Positions 31,666 through 39,651 of a stretch of 64,000 nt of DNA are shown here, piece after piece. The notes beneath the pieces were generated by a model. The model worked only from the letters and a program-made list of their open reading frames with translations, was not told the origin of the DNA and made no database searches. Origin of the DNA: Microbacteriaceae bacterium (GTDB lineage: Bacteria > Actinomycetota > Actinomycetes > Actinomycetales > Microbacteriaceae); NCBI GenBank assembly GCA_025464995.1, contig JAODMO010000054.1, forward strand, positions 93,072 to 157,071, read 5' to 3'. The first letter of the stretch is position 1. The number at the start of each line of letters is the position of its first letter. A program made the translations under genes and the position numbers.

Positions 31666-32694
31666 ATGCCGATCATCCGAATCACCGACGTCACCAAGGT
31701 CTTCCCGCCCCGATCTCGGGGAGAGGCGCCGGCTCCGGCACTCGACGGCGTGAGCCTCGACGTGGAGAAGGGTGACATCTTCGGCATCATCGGCTACTCG
31801 GGCGCGGGCAAGAGCACGCTGGTGCGGCTCATCAACGCGCTCGAGAAGCCGACGTCCGGCACCGTCGTGGTCGACGGCATCGAGGTGAGCTCTCTCGCCG
31901 AGGGCAAGCTCGGCAAGGTGCGACTCGGCATCGGCATGGTCTTCCAGCAGTTCAACCTGTTCACGTCGCGCACGGTGTGGGGCAACATCGAGTACCCGCT
32001 GCGTGTCGCCGGCGTTCCGAAGGAGCAATACCAGGCGCGAGTGTCAGAGCTCCTGCACTTCGTCGGACTGGTCGACCAGGCGCACGCCTACCCCGACCAG
32101 CTCTCCGGCGGGCAGAAGCAGCGAGTGGGCATCGCCCGCGCGCTCGCGACGAGCCCCGCCATCCTGCTCGCGGACGAGGCGACGAGCGCGCTCGACCCGG
32201 AGACCACGCGAGAGGTGCTCGCGCTCCTCAAGCGGGTGAACGAGGAGTTCGGCGTGACGATCGTCGTGATCACCCACGAGATGGAGGTCATCCGCTCCAT
32301 CGCGCACAAGGTGGCGGTGATGGAGAACGGGCGCATCGTCGAGCGTGGCGATGTCTTCGACATCTTCTCCGCGCCCGTCGCAGAGGCCACGAAGCGCTTC
32401 GTGTCGACGATCGTCACCTCGGTGCCCGACGGCGTATCGCTCGAGGCGCTCCGGGTGCGGCATCCCGGTCGCATCGTCACCTTCTCCTTCGCCGACGGCA
32501 GCACCTCGCAATCGGCGGTGTTCCTCACGCTCGGCGCGGCCGGCATCGGATTCGAGCTCGTGTACGGCGGCATCAACGAGGTGCAGGCGCGCACCTTCGG
32601 ACACCTCACGCTGGCTCTCACGGGTGACGACGCCGTGGTGGATGCGGCGCTGGACGAGATACGGTCGGTCGCAGAAGTGACGGAGGTGGCTTGA
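31666..32694 (+). CDS. metN: methionine ABC transporter ATP-binding protein MetN
   Basis: A 342-residue ABC ATPase. Walker A GYSGAGKST (about 44-52), VFQQFNLFTSRTVWGNIEYPL, signature LSGGQKQR, ILLADEATSALD Walker B, and ITHEMEVIRSIAHKV. The C-terminal NIL domain (about 260-342) is the methionine-binding regulatory domain that gives trans-inhibition. Begins 8 bases after metQ and is 1 base from metI. Confidence 0.95.
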   Translation: MPIIRITDVTKVFPPRSRGEAPAPALDGVSLDVEKGDIFGIIGYSGAGKSTLVRLINALEKPTSGTVVVDGIEVSSLAEGKLGKVRLGIGMVFQQFNLFTSRTVWGNIEYPLRVAGVPKEQYQARVSELLHFVGLVDQAHAYPDQLSGGQKQRVGIARALATSPAILLADEATSALDPETTREVLALLKRVNEEFGVTIVVITHEMEVIRSIAHKVAVMENGRIVERGDVFDIFSAPVAEATKRFVSTIVTSVPDGVSLEALRVRHPGRIVTFSFADGSTSQSAVFLTLGAAGIGFELVYGGINEVQARTFGHLTLALTGDDAVVDAALDEIRSVAEVTEVA

Positions 32695-32695
32695 C

Positions 32696-33355
32696 ATGGA
32701 ACAGCTCATCGAACTGTCACCGAAGCTGTGGACCGCGGTCGGCGAGACCTTCTACATCGTCGGCTTCGCCATGCTCGTGGGCGGCCTTCTCGGCCTGCTC
32801 CTCGGGCTCGGGCTGTACGTCAGCAGGCAGGGCAGCATCCTCCAGAACCGGCCCGTCTTCGCCATCCTCAACTTCGTGGTGAACACCTTCCGCCCGATCC
32901 CCTTCATCATCTTCGTCGCGGCCGTGCAGCCGCTCGCGCGCATCGTCGTGGGAACGGGGATCGGCAACAACGCCGTCACCTTCGGGCTGGCGCTCGCCGC
33001 CACCTTCGCCATCAGCCGCATCGTGGAGCAGAACCTGCTCACGGTGCAGCCCGGCGTCATCGAGGCCGCCCGATCGGTCGGGGCAGGTCCGTACAGGATC
33101 ATCGGCACCATCCTGCTGCCCGAGGCGCTCGGTCCGCTCATCCTCGGCTACACGTTCATCTTCGTGGCCGTCACCGACATGTCGGCGGTTGCCGGTCTCC
33201 TCGGCGGCGGAGGGCTCGGAAACTTCGCGATCCAGTACGGCTACCGGTTGTTCAACCCGACCGTGACGTGGGCGGCGGTGTTCATCATCATCGTGTTGAT
33301 CCAGGTGGTGCAGTGGCTCGGCAACCGTCTCGCTCGGAGGGTGCTGCGTCGCTGA
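32696..33355 (+). CDS. metI: methionine ABC transporter permease MetI
   Basis: A 219-residue permease with five to six helices. It carries the family sequence RPIPFIIFVAAVQPLAR, the permease loop VIEAARSVGAGPYRIIGTI, and AVAGLLGGGGLGNFAIQYGY at the periplasmic gate. It partners MetN and MetQ in D/L-methionine uptake. Last gene of the operon. Confidence 0.95.
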   Translation: MEQLIELSPKLWTAVGETFYIVGFAMLVGGLLGLLLGLGLYVSRQGSILQNRPVFAILNFVVNTFRPIPFIIFVAAVQPLARIVVGTGIGNNAVTFGLALAATFAISRIVEQNLLTVQPGVIEAARSVGAGPYRIIGTILLPEALGPLILGYTFIFVAVTDMSAVAGLLGGGGLGNFAIQYGYRLFNPTVTWAAVFIIIVLIQVVQWLGNRLARRVLRR

Positions 33356-33475
33356 CGGCGTCACCACCGCGTTATAGGACTCGGCGGGCGCCGCCGTCAA
33401 CAGTCTCTCTGCCGCGCGCACGACATGCCAGACTCGCCGGAAGCAGGCTCCGTACCGACGAAGGTGGGCAGACCC

Positions 33476-35236
33476 ATGAAGAAGCTCCTGATTGCCGCGG
33501 TGACCGCGATGGTGACGGCCACTCCACTCGGTGCCACCGCGGTGGCGGCACCGAGGGCCGCCGTCGAGACGACGGCGCAACAGGAGTACGTCGTGCTGTA
33601 CGTCGCGGGCACCGCTCCCGACGTCGCGCACTCTGCGATCGCCGCGGCCGGAGCGACCATCGTGAGCGAGAACACGGATGTCGGCGTCGCCACCGTCGTG
33701 AGCACCAATCCCGACTTCGCGGCCGACGCCGACGCCCAACCCGCGATCGAGGGCACCGCGCGCAACCGCATCGTCGGTGACGTGCCAAAGAGCCGGAAGG
33801 CGTCGGGAGAGGCCGGCAAACACGACCCCGCCGAGGCCGAGGGACGCGGTGGTGCCGCAGCCGCGCCGCTCGGGGCGACGCGTCACGCGCCGGCCCCGAA
33901 GGCCGAGCCGCTCGCATCGCTGCAGTGGGACATGCAGCAGATCGGTGCGACAGCGGATGGCTCCTACCGCTACGAACCCGGCAAGAAGGGTGTGCTGGTC
34001 GGAATCCTCGACACCGGCGTGGACGGCACACACCCCGACATCGCCCCGAACTTCGACGCGGCACTGAGCCGCAACTTCACCGTCGACATCCCGTTCGACG
34101 CGAACGGCGACGTCATCGACGGCCCGTGCGAGGAGGAGGCGGACCGGTCGTGCACCGACGCCGCGAACGTCGACGAAGACGGGCACGGCACGCACGTCGC
34201 ATCCACCATCGCCTCTCCCATCAACGGCATCGGCATCGCGGGTGTGGCGCCGAACGTGACGATCGTCAATCTGCGGGCCGGCCAGGATTCGGGCTACTTC
34301 TTCCTGCAGCCCTCTCTCGATGCCCTCACCTACGCCGGACGCAACGGCATCGACGTCATCAACATGAGCTACTACGTCGACCCGTGGCTCTTCAATTGCG
34401 CGAACAACCCGGCCGACTCGCCGGAAGATCAGCAGGAGCAGCGCACCATCGTCACCGCGATGCAGCGCGCGCTCGACTTCGCCCGCAACCGCGGCGTGAC
34501 GCTCGTGTCGGCGGCAGGAAATGGCAACACCGACTACACGAAGGTGCTCTCCGACTCGTCGAGCCCCGACTTCGCGAGCGTGCCGGGCGAGGTGGCCTAC
34601 ACGCGCGACATGCTCGACCCGGCGAGTTGCGTGTCGATGCCGTCTGAGGGCAACGGGGTCATCGCCGTGAGCAGCACCGGCCCGAGCCTCCGCAAGGCCT
34701 ACTACTCCGACTACGGCAACGGTTACGTGGATGTCGCGGCTCCCGGTGGCGACGCCTACGACACCCCGACCGGCGACCTCGACTACGGCAGCCAGATACT
34801 CGCCGCGTACCCCGAGTCGCTCGCGATCGCGAACGGCGAGGTCGACGAGAACGGCGAGCCGACGGTTCCCTACGTGCTGAAGAGTTGCGACGCCGCCGGA
34901 ACGACGTGCGGCTACTACCAGTACCTCCAGGGCACCTCCATGGCGTCGCCGCACGCCGCGGGTGTCGCCGCGCTCATCGTCAGCAAGTACGGGCTGCCCG
35001 ACTGGCGCCGTGGTGGTCGCACACTGTTCCCGGCCGCCGTCGAGTTCGCGCTCAAGGCGACCGCGACGAGAACCCCGTGCCCGAGCCCCGCAACGGTGAC
35101 CTACACGCGCCGGGTGCCGCAGGCCGACGGCTCCATTGCGATCCGCACCTCGACTTCGACGTGCGAGGGCACGCGATTCCAGAACGGCTTCTACGGCAGG
35201 GGAGTGATCAGCGCCCTCCGCGCGGTCGGGCACTGA
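33476..35236 (+). CDS. secreted S8 (subtilisin-like) serine protease
   Basis: A 586-residue exported protease. Signal peptide at 1-25 (KKLLIAAVTAMVTA), an I9-type propeptide (about 35-110; QEYVVLYVAGTAPD), and an Ala/Gly/Pro-rich linker come before the catalytic domain. The triad is visible as Asp179 (GILDTGVDG), His237 (GHGTHVAS) and Ser488 (GTSMASPHAAG). A Cys-containing C-terminal region (490-586) follows without an LPxTG anchor. ATG 33476 has AAGGTGG upstream and starts the signal peptide. It likely digests extracellular protein. Confidence 0.92.
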   Translation: MKKLLIAAVTAMVTATPLGATAVAAPRAAVETTAQQEYVVLYVAGTAPDVAHSAIAAAGATIVSENTDVGVATVVSTNPDFAADADAQPAIEGTARNRIVGDVPKSRKASGEAGKHDPAEAEGRGGAAAAPLGATRHAPAPKAEPLASLQWDMQQIGATADGSYRYEPGKKGVLVGILDTGVDGTHPDIAPNFDAALSRNFTVDIPFDANGDVIDGPCEEEADRSCTDAANVDEDGHGTHVASTIASPINGIGIAGVAPNVTIVNLRAGQDSGYFFLQPSLDALTYAGRNGIDVINMSYYVDPWLFNCANNPADSPEDQQEQRTIVTAMQRALDFARNRGVTLVSAAGNGNTDYTKVLSDSSSPDFASVPGEVAYTRDMLDPASCVSMPSEGNGVIAVSSTGPSLRKAYYSDYGNGYVDVAAPGGDAYDTPTGDLDYGSQILAAYPESLAIANGEVDENGEPTVPYVLKSCDAAGTTCGYYQYLQGTSMASPHAAGVAALIVSKYGLPDWRRGGRTLFPAAVEFALKATATRTPCPSPATVTYTRRVPQADGSIAIRTSTSTCEGTRFQNGFYGRGVISALRAVGH

Positions 35237-35246
35237 GCGGGTCCGT

Positions 35247-35278
35247 CGGTCGGGATCTGATCATCCCGTCCCCGACCG
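35247..35278. terminator. terminator hairpin between the protease and lipoprotein genes
   Basis: CGGTCGG (35247-35253) pairs with CCGACCG (35272-35278), with a nested alternative GGGAT/ATCCC stem inside. It sits between two convergent genes. Confidence 0.4.
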
Positions 35279-35287
35279 CCGACCGCG

Positions 35288-35635
35288 TCAACCGCAGTAC
35301 TCGCCCTTCACGACCTCGACGATCGACTGCACCTGGCCGTCGGTGAGCGGCGTTTCCGCTCGGTCGCCGAAGAGTGTGCGTGCCGAGGCGGCGAGGTCGG
35401 AGTCGCGCTTTCCCGCCTCGACGTCGAGGCATATCTCGTTGGCGTCGGCGACGGACGCCGCATCGTCGAGCCCCGGGTCGATCTCTCCGAGACGCTCGAG
35501 CAGCGCATCGGGGTCGGGCCCGGCCTGGGTCGCCGCCGCCGACTGTTGCGGAGTCGGGTCGAGCTGAGACGCGCACCCCGCAGACAGGAGGGCGACGGAT
35601 GCGGCGGCGAGAACCGCCAGGGCTCGAGGGGTCAT
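35288..35635 (-). CDS. DUF732-like small lipoprotein
   Basis: A 115-residue exported protein with a signal peptide and lipobox LLSAGC (Cys21), a Gln/Ala-rich linker, and a helical domain with two Cys (EICLDVE and EYC at the end) that may form a disulfide. This resembles the DUF732 family of actinobacterial envelope proteins. Its ATG overlaps the stop of the upstream DUF2231-Rieske gene by 4 nt. Function unknown. Confidence 0.7.
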   Translation of the reverse strand: MTPRALAVLAAASVALLSAGCASQLDPTPQQSAAATQAGPDPDALLERLGEIDPGLDDAASVADANEICLDVEAGKRDSDLAASARTLFGDRAETPLTDGQVQSIVEVVKGEYCG

Positions 35636-36498
35636 GGCAGCCGCACCTCGACCCGGTCGGCGACGACGCGGCTCTCGAACCGGTGCTGCGGCGACGTGGC
35701 GGGACCGCCGACGACCTCGCCACTACGCATCGAGAAGACGCTGCCGTGCCACGGGCAGGTGACGCACTGCTCGCCGTCCGTGGTGGTGAGCGAGCCCTCG
35801 TCGAGCGGCCCGCCGAGGTGGCTGCACGTGTTCGACAACACGTCGACGAAGGGTCCGCGCCGCAAGACGACGAGCGGCACCTCGCCGACGGTGCGCTTGG
35901 TCAGCTGGCCGTCGGGTAGCTCCTCGAGAAGCCCGACGGGCTGCCACCCGTCGGGGAAGCGGTGGGGGACATCCTCGACGTGGTTGGCGCCCGCCGCCTG
36001 GCGGTATGCGAGGTGCCCGCCGAGGTACCCCGACCCGCTGACAACGGCGAGACCGGCGAAGCCGAGCACCTTGCCGCTCGCCTGGTGGCCGCGGCCGCGC
36101 TGGACGTAGGAGGCGACGTACAGTCCGGTCGCCAGGAGATTGGCTGCCGAGTGGATGATGCCGACGCGCTGCTGCTCCTTGTGCAGTTGCGACCAGTCGG
36201 TGAAGCCGGAGGCGATCGCCGGAACGGCACCCAGTACCCCCGCGACGACGAGGATGCGCGACTGCTTCTCCGCACCGGGCACGAGGTCGAGGATGCCGCT
36301 CGAGATCCAGGCACCGGCGGGCACCAGCACGGCCACGGGGTGCACGGGGTGTCCGACGGGCACACCGTGCAGGATGTCACGGAGTGCACGGGGCCGCAGC
36401 ACCGTCAAGACCGTTGCTCGTACCCGGTCGATGATGGGGTCGAGCACTTTCGCGTCCTCGAGGTAGCTGACAGCCTTGAGTGCCTTGATTTCTCTCAC
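35632..36498 (-). CDS. DUF2231 membrane domain fused to a Rieske [2Fe-2S] domain
   Basis: A 288-residue protein. An N-terminal membrane region (about 40-175) with four helices matches DUF2231 (GVPVGHPVHPVAVLVPAGAW, SGFTDWSQL). A Rieske domain follows (about 185-288), with the cluster ligands in CSHLGGPL and CPWHGSVF. This implies membrane-linked electron transfer, perhaps coupled to an unknown oxidoreductase. No partner oxygenase or bc1 genes are near. GTG or ATG start near 36498; translationally coupled to the lipoprotein downstream. Confidence 0.88.
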   Translation of the reverse strand: MREIKALKAVSYLEDAKVLDPIIDRVRATVLTVLRPRALRDILHGVPVGHPVHPVAVLVPAGAWISSGILDLVPGAEKQSRILVVAGVLGAVPAIASGFTDWSQLHKEQQRVGIIHSAANLLATGLYVASYVQRGRGHQASGKVLGFAGLAVVSGSGYLGGHLAYRQAAGANHVEDVPHRFPDGWQPVGLLEELPDGQLTKRTVGEVPLVVLRRGPFVDVLSNTCSHLGGPLDEGSLTTTDGEQCVTCPWHGSVFSMRSGEVVGGPATSPQHRFESRVVADRVEVRLP

Positions 36499-36759
36499 GC
36501 GTAATGGCCTTCCTGTGTTAGGTCGGGCGCTCGTCGATGCGACGCCGTGGAGCTAGCCGACACCCGCATAGCTGAGAAGGCAACCCCTTGCCTCGTCCCT
36601 GGTGGATCGGCAACGGCCGACCGTTGAAAAACCCGCTGCTCGAGTGGCGGGTGAGCGTAGGGTGTCCGTAGAGGAAAACACATTTGTGGTGAGCCGAGGT
36701 GCCCCGAGGGTCCGCGGCTTCTCGCATCTTATGACGACCAGTGATAGCGAGGATTCTCC

Positions 36760-37086
36760 GTGGGAACGTTGAAGTATGACGGCGTGACTGTCGAATTCGA
36801 AGATCGACTCCTCGCGCACTTGGAGGTGGTCATCGTGCAGAAGCTCCGCCGCCAGGAGAGTTTCCTCATGACCTGGCAGGATTCCGTCGAGGAGGGTGGA
36901 GGCCGTACCGGCATCTGGCTGCACCAGTCAGTGCTGTTGGCCTTTCACTTCACGAGCCCGGAGAATCCGAAGGTCGACCGTGCCTGGCTAGAGAAGCTCA
37001 TGGCGTCTGCCAACTCGCCGATGGGCATGTTCGTCACCGACGAGAACGGCGAGGCGGCGCATCCGTCGGAGATGGCCTTCACCTAG
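36760..37086 (+). CDS. small Microbacteriaceae-type protein, paralogue A (often mislabelled ATP-dependent DNA ligase)
   Basis: A 108-residue soluble protein with MGTLKYDGVTVEFEDRLLAHLEVVI, a central SFLMTWQDSVEEGGGRTGIWLH, and an N-terminal beta layout. From memory, this compact family is annotated in some Microbacteriaceae genomes as a DNA ligase, but it has no nucleotidyltransferase Lys motif and is far too small. A second copy lies at 38146 on the other strand. GTG 36760 follows GAGGA by 6 nt. Function unknown. Confidence 0.75.
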   Translation: MGTLKYDGVTVEFEDRLLAHLEVVIVQKLRRQESFLMTWQDSVEEGGGRTGIWLHQSVLLAFHFTSPENPKVDRAWLEKLMASANSPMGMFVTDENGEAAHPSEMAFT

Positions 37087-37436
37087 GTCTTTTTGCGGCG
37101 GGCGTCGAGGGAGGCCTCGAGCCGCGCGATGCGTGCCTGCTTCTCGTGAAACTCGATCTCCCGCTCCACGCGGGCGAGGTCGTCCTCCGGAGTCGACTGG
37201 TCGGTCGGCGCCGCCTCCGCTCGTCGCGGGTCGCCGAGGCTGCCGAGATCGACCGGCGACGTGCGCTCTCGACCGACGGCGAACCACAGGATGCTGCCGA
37301 TGAGGGGCAGCACGATGACGAGGAGCACCCACACGAGCTTAGGCAGGTGCTTCACCTGCCACTCGTCGCTCGTGATGATGTCGACGAGCGCACCGATGAT
37401 GACGGCGAACATCACGAACGAGACCAGTACGTACAT
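37083..37436 (-). CDS. PLDc_N-domain membrane protein
   Basis: A 117-residue protein. Two transmembrane helices (about 4-22 and 36-54) surround VKHLPKLVWVLLVIVLPLIGSILWF, the hallmark of the PLDc_N (phospholipase D nuclease N-terminal) family. A charged cytoplasmic coiled-coil tail (EDDLARVEREIEFHEKQARIARLEASL) follows. ATG 37436 is favoured because a TAGAAT -10 ends 7 nt upstream. The stop overlaps the end of paralogue A by 4 nt. Function unknown. Confidence 0.8.
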   Translation of the reverse strand: MYVLVSFVMFAVIIGALVDIITSDEWQVKHLPKLVWVLLVIVLPLIGSILWFAVGRERTSPVDLGSLGDPRRAEAAPTDQSTPEDDLARVEREIEFHEKQARIARLEASLDARRKKT

Positions 37437-37443
37437 GAGGGTG

Positions 37444-37449
37444 ATTCTA
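37444..37449 (-). promoter_or_regulatory. leaderless -10 element (TAGAAT)
   Basis: On the minus strand TAGAAT is followed by 7 nt and ATG 37436. The near-consensus hexamer and exact spacing decide this start over the longer upstream frame. Confidence 0.55.
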
Positions 37450-37519
37450 TTGCCGCGAGCGCTCGCCGTAGAAGAGATGTCATGGGACGCACCGCCTCGA
37501 CTCACGGCGCCGCGAAATC

Positions 37520-37525
37520 TACGCT
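37520..37525 (+). promoter_or_regulatory. leaderless -10 element (TACGCT)
   Basis: TACGCT ends 6 nt before ATG 37532 with no ribosome site. It is the divergent partner of the TAGAAT element 70 bases to the left. Confidence 0.4.
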
Positions 37526-37531
37526 GGGTGC

Positions 37532-38149
37532 ATGAGTGGCAAGAAGGAGCGCGGCGATTTCCGGCTGAACGTCACCCGGTACCAGCTCGGGCGGCTCGTG
37601 CCGCCCGAGGAACGCGCGGGCGAGGACTCGACCGAGAAGCCCGATGAGGTCAACGCCGGCCAGTCGTCGATGGAGCAGCGGGCCCAGTACGTCGAGATGC
37701 TCATCCAGGAGGCCATCCGCCGGGGCGACTTCGACGACCTCCCGGGTGCCGGAAAGCCGATCGAGAACCTGCACCAGGTCAACGACCCGGACTGGTGGAT
37801 CCGCCGGAAGATCGAACGCGAGAACATCACGGGGCTCGGACCGCCCGCGCTCACCCTTCGAACCGAGAACGAGGCTCTCGACGCTCGGCTCGACGCGCAG
37901 CACTCCGAGCGCGCGGTGCGCGACATGCTCGAAGACTTCAACAAGCGCGTCATCCACGCTCGCCGCCAGCTTCTCGGGGGCCCGCCCGTGGTCACGCCGG
38001 TGCGCGACGTCGAGGAGGAGGTGGCTCGATGGCGGGACAGGCGCGACGCTCGCCGCCACCAGGCGGAGGAGGCGCGAGCGCGGGACGAGGCTGCGCTCGC
38101 CGCGCTGAGTCGCAAGCAGCGACGTCGGGCGAGGCGTGACTGCCGCTAG
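37532..38149 (+). CDS. DUF1992 (DnaJ-homologue subfamily C28-like) protein
   Basis: A 205-residue protein carrying the DUF1992 core: VEMLIQEAIRRGDFDDLPGAGKPIE and DPDWWIRRKIERENI (about 50-105). A coiled-coil Arg/Glu-rich C-terminus follows. The GDFDDLPGxGKP motif is diagnostic. No J domain is present, so a chaperone role is not implied. The C-terminus overlaps the stop of the opposing paralogue B by 4 nt. Function unknown. Confidence 0.82.
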   Translation: MSGKKERGDFRLNVTRYQLGRLVPPEERAGEDSTEKPDEVNAGQSSMEQRAQYVEMLIQEAIRRGDFDDLPGAGKPIENLHQVNDPDWWIRRKIERENITGLGPPALTLRTENEALDARLDAQHSERAVRDMLEDFNKRVIHARRQLLGGPPVVTPVRDVEEEVARWRDRRDARRHQAEEARARDEAALAALSRKQRRRARRDCR

Positions 38150-38484
38150 ACGTGGCTGTGGGGAAACCCTGCCGAGCCTTCCAGCCCGCCCGGCTCGGGT
38201 TGGAAGAACAGCGACCCGCTCGTCTTCTCCGGCACGGAGAGCAGCGCAATCCACTTCGGGTTGATGCGCACCGGTCGAGCGTCGGAGTAGCGGAAGACCA
38301 GGCATACCGAGGAGTCGATCCAGATGGACGACCGTCCGCTTCCGACATCGCTGTGGTCGCGCCAGGAGAGGAAGAAACGCTCGTGGGAGTGGAGCCTTGT
38401 TGCGATGACCACTTGCACGTGTGCCAGCGCCCTGTCGTCGAAGGTCACCTCCATGGTGGAGCTGCCGTAGATCAGCACGCCCAT
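38146..38484 (-). CDS. small Microbacteriaceae-type protein, paralogue B
   Basis: A 112-residue homologue of the protein at 36760. The shared pattern MGxLxYxxxxxEVxFDDRxLAHxxVVI, SFxxxWRDHSDVGxGRSSIWID and a terminal beta region is obvious by eye, while identity is moderate. The C-terminus diverges (FFQPEPGGLEG). ATG 38484 is chosen over TTG 38490 because it matches paralogue A. The copies face each other across the PLDc_N and DUF1992 genes, suggesting old duplication with inversion. Confidence 0.75.
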   Translation of the reverse strand: MGVLIYGSSTMEVTFDDRALAHVQVVIATRLHSHERFFLSWRDHSDVGSGRSSIWIDSSVCLVFRYSDARPVRINPKWIALLSVPEKTSGSLFFQPEPGGLEGSAGFPHSHV

Positions 38485-38669
38485 TGACAACCCACTCTCC
38501 GAAGGCGCCGTTCGTGTATTGCTGAGCGTACTCCGCGCACGCCCATCGGTGGGATAAATCGACGGCCATCCTTAAAGACGAGTGTTTCGCAGCCCGCGCT
38601 CAGCGCGGCCTATGCCTGAAAGGAGCACGGCGTCATCGTCGTCGCCAATCCGTTCGACGCGTGATGGGC

Positions 38670-38691
38670 GGGTGGGGCGAGCGCCCCACCC
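38670..38691. repeat. GC-rich hairpin upstream of the DUF3494 remnant
   Basis: GGGTGGGG (38670-38677) pairs perfectly with CCCCACCC (38684-38691) around a CGAGCG loop. It may be a terminator left over from the lost 5' part of the locus. Confidence 0.4.
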
Positions 38692-38749
38692 CCGGCGGCT
38701 GGGCGCGCGTCCTCATCATGTCGGCGTCGCGTTCCTGCCTGTTGCTTCC

Positions 38750-39082
38750 TGCGACCCTCGGCACGCTCACCCTCGGCACGCTCACCCTCGATGCGAGGGC
38801 GATGTCTGCGCTCGTTTCGTGTTGCGCACGATCGCGACGCTCACGATGGCACAGCGGTCGAAGGTGGTGCTCGTAGACGACGCCAGCGCGGTGAACGTAT
38901 GGTGGATCGTCGGCACGACGGCAACGCCCGGCACACTGGTCTCAGGCAACCCCGACACGACGCGGTGGGCAAACTGCCTCGTGGCGGGCAGCGCGGTGCT
39001 TCGAGGCGTAGTGCTCTCGGGGCGGGTCGCGTCGTTCAGCGGCGCAATCGCCCTGAACGGCCGCGTAGTGCCGACCAAATGA
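38750..39082 (+). pseudogene. DUF3494 ice-binding-like protein, frameshifted 3' remnant
   Basis: Two frames each hold part of the C-terminal half of a DUF3494 (ice-binding/adhesion) domain. LGTLTLDA reads in one frame up to about 38790. After a shift near GATGCGAGGGC, the other frame continues GDVCARFVLRTIATLTMAQRSKVVLV, then ASAVNVWWIVGTTATPGT and LSGRVASFSGAIALNGRV. This matches the family order (LTLDA-GD-FVF-STLT-SKVVL-NVFWQVGSSATLG-GRALARNGAVTLD). The N-terminal half and signal peptide are missing. A 15-bp tandem duplication (38760-38789) lies at the break. Dead gene, or a sequencing error at the shift. Confidence 0.65.
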
Positions 39083-39116
39083 TCCATCGACCGCACAATT
39101 CATTGGGAGAATCACC

Positions 39117-39608
39117 GTGATCGTCACACTGTCGAGAGTTTCACTGCGCCTGTACACCGAAGACGACGCGGTGCGCGTGCTGGAAGGACGGCCGCGTCCG
39201 GGCGAGACCTGGGCGCGCGACTACCCGATGTTCGACGAAATCGACTTTCTCCGTGCACTGGTGCTCGATCGACGGGCGGGCAAGGATCCGGGGCAACTGG
39301 GGTCGTACCAGGTGCGGCTGCGGGAGAATGACCTCGTCATCGGCGGAGCGTCTTTCTTCGGTCCCCCGGATGAATTCGGCGCGGTCGAGATCGTGCTGGG
39401 GATCGTGCCCGACTACACCGGGGCGGGCTTCGCGGCGGAGGTCGTAGCAGGAATGATCGACATCGCGCGTGCGAACGGCGCCGGATTCGTCATCGCGAGC
39501 GTCGACGTAGCCAACGTCGCTGCCCAAAAGGCGCTGGTCGGTGGAGGCCTCGGCGAGGTCGTGCGAGGCGAGACGATCGTCCACTTCGCCCACGAGTTCG
39601 CCGCGTGA
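39117..39608 (+). CDS. GNAT-family N-acetyltransferase
   Basis: A 163-residue RimJ-like acetyltransferase. VSLRLYTEDDAVRVLEG opens the fold. VIGGASFFGPPDEFGAVEIVLGIVPDYTGAGFAAEVV is the central strand with a slightly altered acetyl-CoA loop, and AQKALVGGGLGEV ends helix 4. GTG 39117 follows GGGAG. The acceptor (protein N-terminus, antibiotic or metabolite) cannot be inferred. Probably monocistronic. Confidence 0.85.
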   Translation: MIVTLSRVSLRLYTEDDAVRVLEGRPRPGETWARDYPMFDEIDFLRALVLDRRAGKDPGQLGSYQVRLRENDLVIGGASFFGPPDEFGAVEIVLGIVPDYTGAGFAAEVVAGMIDIARANGAGFVIASVDVANVAAQKALVGGGLGEVVRGETIVHFAHEFAA

Positions 39609-39651
39609 GGCCGCGTCGCCGTCGGTAACCGCGTGGCTGCCGGCCCTGTCG

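Noticed and set aside
36545..36620. TPP riboswitch-like motif (CTGAGA ... ACCCCTT)
   Set aside because: The two short motifs are present but the pairing stems and the ACCTGATCTGG core are missing, and the downstream gene has no link to thiamine.
38582..38745. N-terminal part of the 166-codon frame over the DUF3494 remnant
   Set aside because: Arg/Pro/His-rich, no signal peptide, overlaps a strong hairpin; only the region after about 38750 resembles the family.
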